Origin: Paenibacillus woosongensis | GTDB lineage: Bacteria > Bacillota > Bacilli > Paenibacillales > Paenibacillaceae | Length of the DNA: 64,000 nucleotides | Assembly (NCBI RefSeq): GCF_030122845.1 | Contig: NZ_CP126084.1 | Location: 4,340,001-4,404,000 of the forward strand | Direction of reading: 5' to 3' | Shown here: one piece after another, positions 27,826 through 36,819 of the stretch | How the letters are laid out: each line of letters begins with the position of its first letter | Position numbering within the stretch: the stretch's first letter is position 1 | Notes under the pieces: model-generated | What the model was told of the DNA's origin: nothing | Seen by the model: only the letters and a program-made list of their open reading frames with translations | Databases searched by the model: none | Position numbers and translations under genes: made by a program

Positions 27826-28515
27826 ATGATCACTATAAGCGGATTAACAAAAGCATATGGAAAGAAGACGGTATTACAGAATATTAATTTGCAAATTCCT
27901 AAGAACAAGATAACTTTTATAACGGGATCTAATGGTTCAGGAAAAACTACACTGCTCAAGTGTATGCTCCATTTAGAGGACTTCGATGGCGATATTAAAT
28001 ATGAAAACCAGCCATTGAATGCTGTAAGAGAGAAGGTGTTCGTTATTTACGATAGCTCGCCTCTATATCCTAATTTGACAGGTTATCAGAATATAAAATT
28101 ATTGGTTAAAACTGCTCCTGCATTTAATAACGATATATCTCTATTAGATAAGAAATTATTATCCAACAATCTTAGACCGGAAATATTAAAAAAGAAGGTT
28201 AAAAGCTACTCTTTCGGACAAAAGAAACAATTAAGCATAATGATCGCGTTACTTAATCGCCCCGAATTCCTTTTTTTAGATGAAGTTTCTAATGGCTTGG
28301 ATTATGATTCTCTTATGGAACTACAAAGCTTACTAAGTGAGCTTTCCGTCGATACTACGATCTTAGCAATAGGGCATCATTTTGAATACTATTCTCCTAT
28401 TATTGATAAGCTTATCATTCTTAATGACCAATCCGCAGTTCAAATAGATAATTTCAAGCAAGTGGAAGGTGGTGATATTCGTGAGATTTACAAACAGTAT
28501 CTTAAGCATGAGTAG
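27826..28515 (+). CDS. ABC transporter ATP-binding protein
   Basis: 229 residues. Walker A GSNGSGKTT, Walker B FLFLDEVSNGLD, and a divergent signature SFGQKKQLSI in place of LSGGQ. The H-loop His is in AIGHHFEYY. Low GC and use of AT-rich codons set it apart from flanking genes. ACGGAGGAAC precedes the ATG at 27826. It overlaps the next gene, the membrane partner. By type it belongs to small two-component exporters used for peptides, lantibiotics or self-immunity; the substrate is inferred only from the neighbour. Confidence 0.88.
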   Translation: MITISGLTKAYGKKTVLQNINLQIPKNKITFITGSNGSGKTTLLKCMLHLEDFDGDIKYENQPLNAVREKVFVIYDSSPLYPNLTGYQNIKLLVKTAPAFNNDISLLDKKLLSNNLRPEILKKKVKSYSFGQKKQLSIMIALLNRPEFLFLDEVSNGLDYDSLMELQSLLSELSVDTTILAIGHHFEYYSPIIDKLIILNDQSAVQIDNFKQVEGGDIREIYKQYLKHE

Positions 28516-29437
28516 GAGAGAATTAAAATATCAATGGTACTCCCACCTTCTAACGGTGTCTATACTTGTTTCTATCTTTGTATCTCTACTTAATTTATAC
28601 GGATTACAGACCAAAGCCGAAGGTGCCTATGATTTATTTATCAGAACCTATAACCTATACCAAGAGGAAGGTATGGATGTAGAGAGCATGATGGAAATGC
28701 CCCTAAATATTATAAAAAGTGATAATACAGAGATGATTGATAATCCTGTTCGTTATCGATTTGAAGAAGCAGAGAAGGCTATTCAATTATTAAAGGGTGG
28801 GGCAACAATCACACAAACATTGGAATGGATGACCTTTATTTTTTTTCCTATAATCTTTGCTCTATATTCGATATACATTTCAACCTATGATTATAAATAT
28901 GAAACTATAAAAATAAAGGCAGCTCAATTTAGCTGGCCAAAAATTATATCGGCAAAACTCTTCTCCCTATATGCGGGAGTCTTCATCATATTTACATGTA
29001 CTCTTCTCATATCATACGCAGTTGGCAACTTATTATATAATGGAATAATCAGCAGCCTGTCTTCTGAAGATCTTCTCAAAATGAATCTAAATATAACGAA
29101 TAATCGGCTTTTTCTGCAAATCATTTTTAGTCTTGCGATTAGCCTACTGTTTTCCACTATAGGGTTTGTTCTTGGCCTTTTATTTAAAGCCGCTCTGTTG
29201 CCTATAATAATATTTTTGGTGTACGACTTAATAATTCCAATTATAGGGAAGTACGATATTAGAAACATGATCTCCGTCATTGCTCATCAAATATTTGATT
29301 TTAAAGGCAGATTCCAACTATTTAAGCCCGTTCCGATTAATTACTTCACTTCATTATCGTTATTGTTTTTTGTATTTACCCTATGTTTATCCTTATCCTA
29401 TTTCTTCTTTTGGAGACAGAGTAAGTATAGTGTCTAA
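28481..29437 (+). CDS. ABC transporter membrane subunit (ABC-2 type)
   Basis: 318 residues: one N-terminal membrane segment (about 16-36), an extracellular loop of about 85 residues, then five further segments in the C-terminal two thirds, the layout of ABC-2 permeases. Starts within the end of the ATPase gene: GTG at 28481 has AAGGTGGTGA five bases before it; GTGs at 28469 and 28472 are in the same frame but overlap that site. The gene is AT-rich like its partner. No catalytic or protease domain, so it is a plain exporter or immunity permease. Confidence 0.82.
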   Translation: MRFTNSILSMSRRELKYQWYSHLLTVSILVSIFVSLLNLYGLQTKAEGAYDLFIRTYNLYQEEGMDVESMMEMPLNIIKSDNTEMIDNPVRYRFEEAEKAIQLLKGGATITQTLEWMTFIFFPIIFALYSIYISTYDYKYETIKIKAAQFSWPKIISAKLFSLYAGVFIIFTCTLLISYAVGNLLYNGIISSLSSEDLLKMNLNITNNRLFLQIIFSLAISLLFSTIGFVLGLLFKAALLPIIIFLVYDLIIPIIGKYDIRNMISVIAHQIFDFKGRFQLFKPVPINYFTSLSLLFFVFTLCLSLSYFFFWRQSKYSV

Positions 29438-29448
29438 ACACATATAAC

Positions 29449-29482
29449 TCCCTCTGCAGGATTAATCAGCCTGTAGAGGGAG
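29449..29482. terminator. Stem-loop between the ABC permease and nadE
   Basis: Stem CTCCCTCTGCAGG / CCTGTAGAGGGAG with a nine-base loop but no clear T run. Located in a convergent gap. Confidence 0.6.
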
Positions 29483-29513
29483 CATGAAAGATCGCTAGGT
29501 AACTTGCGTTCAC

Positions 29514-30341
29514 CTATTTCCACCACGTATCGAAAGGCGTGGCCGGAAGCTCCCGCTTATGCCGGGAAATGGCATACCGCTTCTCGATGCTCGCTTTATC
29601 CTGCGGATCAACGGCATTTCCCGTCAAATATTGATCCAGCACCTCGTAGGAGATGCCGAGCTCGGTTTCGTCGGATTGCAGAGGTTTGTCGTCCAGCAGA
29701 TCGGCCGTCGGTATTTTCAGATAGAGCTGTTCAGCTGCCTTGAGCTCCATCAGAAGCTCGCGTCCTTGCCCCTTGGTCAGTCCGGCCAGCGGCAGCACGT
29801 CAGCCCCCCCGTCACCGAACTTCGTAAAAAAGCCCGTGACCGATTCAGCGGCATGATCTGTACCTACGACCAGGCAGCCGGTTTCTCCGCCGATGGCATA
29901 TTGAACAATCATGCGCATACGCGCTTTGGCGTTGCCTTTATTGAAATCGGATAATTTTTGGCCGGTGCTCTGTTCTACCACGTTAGCCAGAGCCAAGACA
30001 GGCTCCTGAATGTTTACGACGAATTCCCGGTCTGCCTGAATGAATTCCATGGCCGCCACGGCATCGGCTTCATCCTTCTGCACCCCATAAGGCAGGCGCA
30101 CCGCATAGAACGTAGCCTCGTACCCCTCGGCACGGAGCTCCTCTACCGCCAATTGCGTCAGCCGGCCGGCCAGCGTGGAGTCCTGGCCTCCGCTAATGCC
30201 TAGAACATAACCCTTCGCACCGGCCTTTTTGCAATAAGCTTTTAAGAAGTCGATCCGGCTGCGGATTTCCGCTTTTACATCAATGCTCGGCTTGACGTGT
30301 AATGCTTTAGTGATTTGCTTCTGAGTATTATTGATTGACAT
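29514..30341 (-). CDS. nadE: NH3-dependent NAD+ synthetase
   Basis: 275 residues. Converts deamido-NAD to NAD with ammonia and ATP. The PP-loop [12 protein letters not shown] and the later [26 protein letters not shown] block are diagnostic of the ammonia-using short form (no glutaminase domain). With nadK at 18.9 kb this is the second NAD-metabolism gene here, but the two are not linked in an operon. Returns to the local moderate GC after the AT-rich island. Confidence 0.95.
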   Translation of the reverse strand: MSINNTQKQITKALHVKPSIDVKAEIRSRIDFLKAYCKKAGAKGYVLGISGGQDSTLAGRLTQLAVEELRAEGYEATFYAVRLPYGVQKDEADAVAAMEFIQADREFVVNIQEPVLALANVVEQSTGQKLSDFNKGNAKARMRMIVQYAIGGETGCLVVGTDHAAESVTGFFTKFGDGGADVLPLAGLTKGQGRELLMELKAAEQLYLKIPTADLLDDKPLQSDETELGISYEVLDQYLTGNAVDPQDKASIEKRYAISRHKRELPATPFDTWWK

Positions 30342-30636
30342 TTTAATACGTAACTCCCTTCTACCTGTCTATAAACTTATCATTACCCCAAACGGCTTGA
30401 AAAGCCATCTTTCGTAGAAACTTCCCCAAGTCAGATTTGCCCTCTGTCTGTCCGTTTATTGTACCATGATCATCTTCAATAAAATTCAAACCGCAGCATA
30501 AAAAGTCCCCAGTTACTGGGGATTTGAACCTATGATCGCATGGTATATATTTTCAATATATTATTGCTGAAAAGTGGTTAATTCTAATTCGTCATTTTCA
30601 TGTATAATAACATCCCCCTGGTAGGTATTCAATGGA
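30342..30636. other. Intergenic stretch upstream of nadE with one short hairpin
   Basis: About 295 bases without a convincing open frame. It must contain the nadE promoter near its left end. At 30501-30521 CCCCAG-TTA-CTGGGG with flanking A/T runs could act as a small terminator on the minus strand. The adjacent GATTTGAACC imitates a tRNA T-arm, but no cloverleaf can be built. Confidence 0.5.
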
Positions 30637-30674
30637 ATATAAAAAGCTGCCGGAACAGCATCCCGCAGCTTTTG
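30637..30674 (-). terminator. Terminator downstream of the ArsR-family regulator
   Basis: Stem AAAAGCTGC / GCAGCTTTT with a loop of about 14 bases; TTTTTATA follows on the minus strand. Confidence 0.75.
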
Positions 30675-30739
30675 TACTATGCATATATGTTTAAAGCAAG
30701 CTTTTCACAGGATTGCCCACAGTGCATCCGAAAAATGAG

Positions 30740-31111
30740 CTAGCCGTGTTTAATATGCTGGAGCGTTTGCAGAAAAATCTGCTCGATATGCTCATCATCC
30801 AGGGAATAAAACACCGTCTTGCCTTCCTTCCGCCTCTTAACAATTCGCATGTTGCGGAGTGTTCTCAGTTGATGGGAAATGGCCGATTGCCCCATGTCGA
30901 GAAGCACCGTGAGATCATGCACGCATAATTCCTTTTGCAGCAGCGCATCCATAATACGAAGACGAGTGGGGTCACTAAAGGTCTTGAACCAGTTGGCCAT
31001 CTCCGAAGAGGTCTCCTGATCCATAAGCGAAGTGCGCAGGGATTGCAGATCCGCCTCTTCTTCCGGACAGGCCGTATCGTATTTATTAATTGTTTTAACG
31101 GGTTTGTCCAT
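30740..31111 (-). CDS. ArsR/SmtB-family metal-responsive repressor, CzrA-like
   Basis: 123-residue winged-helix dimer. The recognition helix region is MGQSAISHQLRTLRN. The C-terminal helix reads DDEHIEQIFLQTLQHIKH: an Asp-x-His pair and, eleven residues later, His-x-x-His, exactly the alpha-5 zinc/cobalt ligand set of CzrA. An ELCVHDL box resembles the cadmium-site region of CadC but has only one Cys. It is divergent from czcD, with an operator between. ATG at 31111 fits the GGCGGTG site better than the GTG at 31123. Minus-strand TATAAT at 31138-31143 is its probable -10. Confidence 0.9.
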   Translation of the reverse strand: MDKPVKTINKYDTACPEEEADLQSLRTSLMDQETSSEMANWFKTFSDPTRLRIMDALLQKELCVHDLTVLLDMGQSAISHQLRTLRNMRIVKRRKEGKTVFYSLDDEHIEQIFLQTLQHIKHG

Positions 31112-31171
31112 TTTTTCAATCACCGCCTATAGGGCTTATTATATATTCTGCTTCCAAAAATAGAAACTTGA

Positions 31172-31200
31172 TTGACATTCGTTTTTGAACATGATAATAA
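31172..31200 (+). promoter_or_regulatory. Sigma-A promoter of czcD
   Basis: TTGACA (31172-31177), 17-base spacer, TAATAA (31195-31200). Start of transcription would be about 31207, immediately upstream of the operator palindrome. Confidence 0.75.
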
Positions 31201-31215
31201 TAAAAGTAATAAAAC

Positions 31216-31235
31216 ATATGAATGAGTGATCATAT
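31216..31235. promoter_or_regulatory. ArsR-type operator for zinc-regulated czcD
   Basis: Inverted repeat ATATGA-N8-TCATAT, the half-site type bound by CzrA/SmtB repressors. It lies just downstream of the czcD promoter, so a bound repressor would block transcription; zinc binding to the repressor would release it. Confidence 0.7.
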
Positions 31236-31262
31236 ATTGATATATAAAAGGAGTTGTCGAAT

Positions 31263-32243
31263 ATGTCTGAACACCACAACCACGGCCACAGTCACGATGC
31301 TGGGCATAGCCATGTTCACACCAATAATAAGAAAACACTGTTTTTTTCATTCCTCATCATTACCCTCTATATGATCGTAGAGGCCGTTGGCGGCATGGTT
31401 ACCAATAGCTTGGCCTTGCTCTCCGATGCGGGTCATATGCTATCCGACTCCATTGCTCTAGCCATTGCTTTATTGGCCTTCTGGTTCGGAGAAAAGGCTG
31501 TAAATACAGGGAAAACGTACGGGTATAAACGTTTCGAAATTTTAGCTGCCTCCCTTAACGGCATAACGTTGATTGGCATTTCGGTATATATTTTTTATGA
31601 AGCCATTCAGCGCTTTAGTCATCCTCCAGAGGTTGCCACCACAGGTATGCTGATTATTAGTATTATCGGTTTGCTGATCAACATACTGGTCGCGTGGATG
31701 ATGATGCGCGGAGGCGACACGGAGAACAACTTGAATATGCGCGGCGCCTTTTTACACGTCATCAGCGATATGCTTGGTTCTGTTGGTGCCATTGCCGCGG
31801 CTTTATTGATGATCTTCTTCGGCTGGGGCTGGGCGGACCCGCTGGCTAGTGTGATCGTAGCTGCCCTTGTATTGCGAAGCGGTTACTTTGTTACTAAATC
31901 GTCCTTGCATGTCCTGATGGAAGGGACGCCTCAAAATATAAATTTAAATGAGATTACGGATACTATTCAGCAGGTAGACGGAGTAAAGGGAGTTCACGAT
32001 GTTCATATTTGGTCGATTACAAGCAGCCTGAATGCTCTTACAGCCCATATCGTGGTCGACGGAGACAAGACCATTTATGAGACAGAAGCCATTATGCAAA
32101 AAATTGAACATATTTTAGAGCATAAAGAGATTAGGCACGTGACCTTGCAAGCCGAATCGGAAAAGCATAATCATGAAAACTCCATTTTCTGCACCACCAA
32201 AGCAGATACGCCAAATGCCCATGCGCATGCCCATCCGCATTAA
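31263..32243 (+). CDS. czcD: Cation diffusion facilitator, CzcD-like zinc/cobalt exporter
   Basis: 326 residues. His-rich ends (EHHNHGHSHDAGHSHVH and a HAHAHPH tail) bracket six membrane segments. The metal-site HxxxD pairs are visible as LLSDAGHMLSDS in segment 2 and LHVISDMLGS in segment 5; a cytoplasmic ferredoxin-like domain follows (VKGVHDVHIWSITSSLNALTAHI). These proteins export Zn2+, Co2+ or Cd2+ in exchange for protons. AAGGAG lies nine bases before the ATG at 31263. Divergent from its likely repressor. Confidence 0.93.
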   Translation: MSEHHNHGHSHDAGHSHVHTNNKKTLFFSFLIITLYMIVEAVGGMVTNSLALLSDAGHMLSDSIALAIALLAFWFGEKAVNTGKTYGYKRFEILAASLNGITLIGISVYIFYEAIQRFSHPPEVATTGMLIISIIGLLINILVAWMMMRGGDTENNLNMRGAFLHVISDMLGSVGAIAAALLMIFFGWGWADPLASVIVAALVLRSGYFVTKSSLHVLMEGTPQNINLNEITDTIQQVDGVKGVHDVHIWSITSSLNALTAHIVVDGDKTIYETEAIMQKIEHILEHKEIRHVTLQAESEKHNHENSIFCTTKADTPNAHAHAHPH

Positions 32244-32250
32244 AACAAAG

Positions 32251-32300
32251 AAAAAACGCAAATAGCAGGGGCCGAACAGCTCCTGCCATTTGCGTTTTTC
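32251..32300. terminator. Bidirectional terminator between czcD and the convergent copper operon
   Basis: Long stem AAACGCAAATAGCAGG / CCTGCCATTTGCGTTT with A and T runs on either side. Confidence 0.9.
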
Positions 32301-32336
32301 TAATCTATCCTCAAATACGGCTTCTCCCATTACAGG

Positions 32337-33152
32337 TTAATTTACTTGGATAACGAACGGGTAGGCGTTAACCTGATCGCCAAATTTGAACTCTGCCCAG
32401 AGTTTATAGATGCCCGGCTGATTAAATTGCGTGCTAAAGACTGTTGCATCATCAGAGACTGGATGAACGTGGATAAACTGCTCTCCCTCCTCGTCAAGAA
32501 TAACAACATGTCCCAGAGCGCCCAGGTAAGGATCCGGTGTTCCGTCCTTGCTCACAAAGGTCAGCGTCGTGGGGTGATTGGCTGCCAGAGAATCGATCCT
32601 CAATTCGACGGTTTTATCGTTAATCGTTTTCTCCATTACAGTGTCGGCTTCAAGCTGGTTCCCTTCATGAAGACCGGTACGCTCACCTACATGCAATTCT
32701 ACAGGGCTAACCTGGTAAGCTAAGTCCTTGGGGCTAATGTCTACAAAGACTTTATATAAATTATCCTTCAAGTCAGCCTCCTGTGTGAATACCCCGTTTC
32801 CTTCATCGGCTGGATGCAGATGATAATAATCCTCCAGATCTGCGCTTACAACAATAAGATGCATCACCTTCTCATGGCTGATTTCCAATTGTGGCGCTCT
32901 ATTGTTGGCATCTTTCAAATCAATCGTAATGACATGATCTTGATAACTGACATCTACATTCACTTCACTAATCGCACCTGTTCCGTTCGACGAATGCTCA
33001 TGATCGTTTATGTCTGAATGACCGGATACTTCGTCCATCTCGTGGGTGTCAGATGAGGTGCTGGCGCTAGCATAAATGCTGTACCCTCCGATAACTATCC
33101 CAAGATACAGGACGGCGGAAAGAGTCCAGTATAGAACCGTCTTTGGCTTCAT
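32337..33152 (-). CDS. Secreted His-rich protein of the copper operon
   Basis: 271 residues. An N-terminal anchor (about 5-25) ends near YASAST, followed by a His/Asp-rich linker (HEMDEVSGHSDINDHEHSS) and two beta-rich halves that repeat a similar pattern: EKVMHLIVVSADLEDYYHLHP and ALGHVVILDEEGEQFIHVHP. The HLHP and HVHP motifs look like metal ligands outside the membrane. The start at 33152 has GGGGGA upstream. It begins 19 bases after copA. A role as extracytoplasmic copper binder is an inference from context and His content; I know no experimental homologue. Confidence 0.7.
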   Translation of the reverse strand: MKPKTVLYWTLSAVLYLGIVIGGYSIYASASTSSDTHEMDEVSGHSDINDHEHSSNGTGAISEVNVDVSYQDHVITIDLKDANNRAPQLEISHEKVMHLIVVSADLEDYYHLHPADEGNGVFTQEADLKDNLYKVFVDISPKDLAYQVSPVELHVGERTGLHEGNQLEADTVMEKTINDKTVELRIDSLAANHPTTLTFVSKDGTPDPYLGALGHVVILDEEGEQFIHVHPVSDDATVFSTQFNQPGIYKLWAEFKFGDQVNAYPFVIQVN

Positions 33153-33171
33153 GGCTATCCCCCATTTCATG

Positions 33172-35592
33172 TTAAGCTATCAATTTGATTCGCTGCAATC
33201 TTAAGGCATTCAGAACTACAGATACAGAGCTAAATGCCATGGCTGCCCCGGCAACCCACGGAGCCAAGAAGCCTAGTGCTGCAATCGGCACCCCGAGGCT
33301 GTTATAGGCGAGCGCCCAGAACAGATTTTGTTTAATATTCCGGATTGTCATTTTACTCATGTAAATGGCATCGGCAATACTGTTCAAATCTCCGCGTATT
33401 AGTGTAATGTCTGCCGCCTCCATCGCCACATCCGTTCCTGTCCCGATAGCCATGCCGATGTCGGCCGTTGCCAATGCAGGAGCATCATTGATGCCGTCGC
33501 CTACCATTGCCACCTTTTTCCCGGCCTTCTGAAGCTTCTTCACTTCCTCTGCCTTTCCTTCCGGCAGAACTTCGGCGATCACATGGTCAATCCCGACTTG
33601 ATGTGCAATGGCTTTGGCTGTCTGCGTATTGTCGCCTGTAATCATGACCACATCCAGCCCCAATCTTCTCAGGCGGGCAATAGCCTCCTTGGAGGTTTCC
33701 TTCACGGTATCCGCTACAGCTACGATTCCGGCCCATTCGTTGTCTATGGCCACTAGCATCGCCGTTTTCCCTTGCTTCTCCAAGTCCTCCATTCGGGCTA
33801 AATGAGCATCTGGAATTGAAATGTTGTGTTTCTTCATAAGCCTGCGCGTTCCTATGAATAAATCTTTCCCTTCTACCCGTGATTGAATACCGAACCCTGG
33901 GATGGCTTCGAAGCTTTCGGAGGACCCAAGCGGAATTCCCTTCTCTTTAATTCCCTCCACAATGGCCTCAGCAAGCGGATGCTCGGAGCTTTTTTCAGCT
34001 GCCCCGACCAGCCGCAGAAATTCCGGCTCATTGTGCTCATTGGCCAGAATGACATCGGTCAGCGTTGGTTTGCCTTTTGTAATCGTTCCTGTTTTATCCA
34101 AGATAATCGTATCGATCCGATGAGCGGTCTCCAGGTGCTCGCCGCCTTTAAATAGGATTCCGTACTCCGCAGCCCGGCCTGAACCGGCCATAATGGACGT
34201 TGGAGTGGCTAAGCCCAAGGCACAAGGACAAGCAATAACGAGAACGGCAATGAACTTCTCTAAGGATTCAGCGAAATTGCCAGGTGTTACAAAGAAATAC
34301 CAGATGAAGAAAGTAACCATGGCTATGCCTACAACAATCGGTACAAATATTCCGGAAATCGTATCGGCCAGACGCTGGATCGGAGCTTTCGAGCCTTGGG
34401 CTTCCTCCACTACTTTTATAATTTGCGCCAAAGCCGTATCTTTGCCAACCTTCGTTGCTTCGATTTTGAGAAAACCGTTTTTGTTAATGGTTGAGCCTAT
34501 GACCGTGTCGCCAATCGTTTTATCGACAGGTATACTTTCACCGGTGATCATCGACTCATCCAAAGCGGAGCGGCCTTCAGTAATGATGCCGTCTACAGGC
34601 ACCTTCTCGCCTGGCTTAACATATACGATATCCCCGGTCAGCACTTCTTCGATGGGAATGCTTATTTCTTGGCCGTCTCTTAAGACTGTGGCAGTCTTGG
34701 CTTGCAGCCCCATTAATTTCTTGATGGCTTCAGAGGATCGTCCTTTGGCCTTGGCTTCGAATAATTTCCCCAGAATGATCAAAGTGATGAGCACAGCGCT
34801 TGTTTCATAATAGAGCTCCACCATATGGGAGTTCGACCCGATGGAAGCAAAGCTCAAATAGAGACTGTAAAAATAAGCCGCAGATGTGCCGAGAGCCACC
34901 AGCACATCCATATTGGCGCTTTTATTTCTCAAGGCTTTATAGGCACCGATATAGAATTGTCCCCCTACTATGAACTGTATCGGTGTGGCAAGCGCTAACT
35001 GAACCCACGGGTTCATGAACATCTCCGGCAGCCAGATGAAGGATGTAAATTCAAAATGGCTTACCATTGCCCATAGCAGCGGGAAGGCCAGAATAGCCGA
35101 AAAGATAAACTTTCCTTTTTGCTGCTGGATTTCTCGTTCCTTATGGTCGCCTTTCTCAGCATTCTCCTCCTTCAGGATGAGAGAATACCCCAGCTTTGTA
35201 ATAGCCTCCATCATATCTGCAGTGGATACTTCATCAGGATTGTATTCTACAAGGGCTGTTTCAACGGCAAAGTTTACGGCCGCCTTGTTAACGCCATCCA
35301 GTTTATTTAACCGCTTCTCTATCCTAGCTGCGCATGCCGCGCAGGTCATACCGGATATATCAAACTCTGCTTTTTCAGTCACAACTTTATAGCCCAACGA
35401 CTCGACCTTTTGTTGAAACTTACTCACATCCGTCTTACTTGGGTCATATTTGATTTTCGTTTTTTCAAGGGCAAAATTCACGTTAGCCTCTTCTACGCCC
35501 TCCAGCTTGTTAAGACCTTTTTCTATTCTTACCGCACAAGCCGCGCAGGTCATGCCGGAAATCTGCAGATTGATTTCTTTGGTATCGCTCAT
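33172..35592 (-). CDS. copA: Cu(I)-exporting P1B-type ATPase
   Basis: 806 residues. Two N-terminal heavy-metal domains with [11 protein letters not shown] and [11 protein letters not shown], eight membrane segments, the transmembrane CPC in [13 protein letters not shown], the phosphorylation motif DKTGTITKG, the HP locus SSEHPLAEA and [11 protein letters not shown]. The C-terminal segment carries the NSLGVP and [15 protein letters not shown] motifs of copper pumps. Start at 35592 ([11 protein letters not shown]) has AAGGAG eight bases upstream; the GTG three codons earlier overlaps it. Downstream of copZ, separated by a hairpin. Confidence 0.97.
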   Translation of the reverse strand: MSDTKEINLQISGMTCAACAVRIEKGLNKLEGVEEANVNFALEKTKIKYDPSKTDVSKFQQKVESLGYKVVTEKAEFDISGMTCAACAARIEKRLNKLDGVNKAAVNFAVETALVEYNPDEVSTADMMEAITKLGYSLILKEENAEKGDHKEREIQQQKGKFIFSAILAFPLLWAMVSHFEFTSFIWLPEMFMNPWVQLALATPIQFIVGGQFYIGAYKALRNKSANMDVLVALGTSAAYFYSLYLSFASIGSNSHMVELYYETSAVLITLIILGKLFEAKAKGRSSEAIKKLMGLQAKTATVLRDGQEISIPIEEVLTGDIVYVKPGEKVPVDGIITEGRSALDESMITGESIPVDKTIGDTVIGSTINKNGFLKIEATKVGKDTALAQIIKVVEEAQGSKAPIQRLADTISGIFVPIVVGIAMVTFFIWYFFVTPGNFAESLEKFIAVLVIACPCALGLATPTSIMAGSGRAAEYGILFKGGEHLETAHRIDTIILDKTGTITKGKPTLTDVILANEHNEPEFLRLVGAAEKSSEHPLAEAIVEGIKEKGIPLGSSESFEAIPGFGIQSRVEGKDLFIGTRRLMKKHNISIPDAHLARMEDLEKQGKTAMLVAIDNEWAGIVAVADTVKETSKEAIARLRRLGLDVVMITGDNTQTAKAIAHQVGIDHVIAEVLPEGKAEEVKKLQKAGKKVAMVGDGINDAPALATADIGMAIGTGTDVAMEAADITLIRGDLNSIADAIYMSKMTIRNIKQNLFWALAYNSLGVPIAALGFLAPWVAGAAMAFSSVSVVLNALRLQRIKLIA

Positions 35593-35667
35593 GCTTTTCA
35601 CTCCTTTATGGTCATGTATGAGCCAAGCTCTGCTTACAAGCTTTAATTTTTATGATGAAAAGAGTTT

Positions 35668-35705
35668 CAAAAATAAATCGTGCCTTGGCAGCACGATTTA
35701 TTTTC
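35668..35705 (-). terminator. Hairpin between copZ and copA
   Basis: Perfect 13-pair stem AAATAAATCGTGC / GCACGATTTATTT with TTTTTG on the minus strand. It may terminate most copZ transcripts and set a high copZ to copA ratio. Confidence 0.75.
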
Positions 35706-35764
35706 TGAATTCCATTTACCACTCTCAATGCACAGCTTCTTACCGCAGTTTATAGAGATTGCCT

Positions 35765-35983
35765 TTAGACAGGCGCTCCATCCACCTCGTAACCCTGCTC
35801 GTCAATTACCGCTTTAATTTCCTTCAAGGACACAGCCTTAGGATCAAATGATACAGCCACAGTTCCTTCATTCAAATTTACCTTGACGGACTCCACACCG
35901 TTCATTTTTCCGACATTATCTTCTATAGAGTTGATACAATGTCCACAGGACATCCCTTTAACATGGAGTGTTGTTTGTTCCAT
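35765..35983 (-). CDS. copZ: Copper chaperone CopZ
   Basis: 72-residue heavy-metal-associated domain with the Cu(I) site GMSCGHC and the usual beta-alpha-beta-beta-alpha-beta pattern. It carries Cu(I) in the cytoplasm to the N-terminal domains of CopA. ATG at 35983 follows GGAGGGAG; the TTG five codons upstream overlaps that site. First gene of the copper operon, directly behind the CsoR-type operator. Confidence 0.95.
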   Translation of the reverse strand: MEQTTLHVKGMSCGHCINSIEDNVGKMNGVESVKVNLNEGTVAVSFDPKAVSLKEIKAVIDEQGYEVDGAPV

Positions 35984-36034
35984 GGCTTCTCCCTCCAAAA
36001 AATGAATATTAATTTTATAACTAATTACATTTAC

Positions 36035-36064
36035 ATATTACCATACCCCCGTAGGGTATTTCAA
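36035..36064 (-). promoter_or_regulatory. copZ promoter with embedded CsoR-type operator
   Basis: On the minus strand TTGAAA (36059-36064) and TAATAT (36035-36040) are separated by 18 bases. The spacer and flanks form TACCCTACGGGGGTATGGTA (36039-36058), which matches the CsoR operator known in front of B. subtilis copZA. CsoR would sit between the -35 and -10 and leave when it binds Cu(I). No csoR gene is in the window. Confidence 0.88.
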
Positions 36065-36145
36065 TAGAGTTATCATCCAAGCAGCAGGCTATCTGCTTCA
36101 TTTATTTTGGCAATCCCGATATAGGGATTAATTCTTTAAACACAA

Positions 36146-36173
36146 TAAAAAAGGACTGCTTCATTGCAGCCCT
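36146..36173 (-). terminator. Terminator of the metallo-hydrolase remnant
   Basis: Minus-strand stem GGGCTGC / GCAGTCC with a six-base loop and six T. Confidence 0.75.
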
Positions 36174-36194
36174 CAGCGCCACTACCTTTGCTGT

Positions 36195-36791
36195 CTAATG
36201 CTTATTTACGTATTTGCCGTAATCGGGAATCGCAATTTGGTCAAACTGCTTCACCAGTTTTTCAGGATTTCTGGACAATAGCTCGCCAGACACAGGCATT
36301 CCGTGACCGCAAATTGCCACAGATGGCTTTAAGGCCGCCAATTTCTTAACTGAATCCCATGCCGCTGGCCAGTCTGTCGTAAGATATCTTGGCGGGCCAT
36401 TAATCTCTACCTCTTGAGTAAACACCTTATACAGCGAGTCCTGTTTTACTGTTACGAAGGCATCTCCTGCAATAAGGGAGCGATCCTTATCCCTAAACAA
36501 TGACACATGTCCTGGTGAATGGCCCGGGGTGTGAATCCAGCGAAAATCAGTCAAATGAGGTACAGTTCCGTCAGCAGGAAGGGCTTGGACCTGATCCCCT
36601 AGATTGACCGGTTCAATCGGAAAGAAGGGAGACATCTTGGCTACCGCCCCGCCATTCCAATGTTTTACCAGGTCAACCACAGCTCCCACATGATCAAAGT
36701 GACCATGCGTTAAAACAATTGCCTTAGGACGGCTATTTACGCCGAAACGTTCTTCAGCGACAGCACTGATTTCACCAGCTGATTCCGGCAT
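36195..36791 (-). pseudogene. Metallo-beta-lactamase-fold hydrolase lacking its N-terminus
   Basis: 198 residues from the first ATG. The zinc ligands are all present: LTHGHFDHVG (HxHxDH), TPGHSPGHVS, IAGDAF and ICGHGMP. Upstream the reading frame continues as DSKQFVLIDTG, the second strand of the fold, and then dissolves into unrelated sequence with a stop near 36856, so the first strand and about 40 residues are missing. No ribosome-binding site precedes 36791. Likely a gene truncated by the rearranged sequence at 36820-36976; whether any product is made is unclear. Confidence 0.7.
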
Positions 36792-36819
36792 TCCGGTATC
36801 AATTAATACGAATTGCTTC

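Noticed and set aside
28469..28515. Overlap of the ABC ATPase and permease as a possible programmed frameshift fusion
   Set aside because: The permease has its own ribosome-binding site (AAGGTGGTGA) and GTG start, and no slippery heptamer is seen; ordinary translational coupling explains it.
30515..30545. tRNA-like string GATTTGAACC next to CTGGGG
   Set aside because: It imitates a T-arm, but no acceptor, D-arm or anticodon stem can be formed around it; treated as a chance match beside a small hairpin.
30740..31111. Cadmium/lead sensor CadC as identity of the ArsR-family protein
   Set aside because: CadC needs several N-terminal cysteines and an ELCVCDL box; here the box is ELCVHDL, with only one Cys, whereas the zinc ligands of CzrA are complete.
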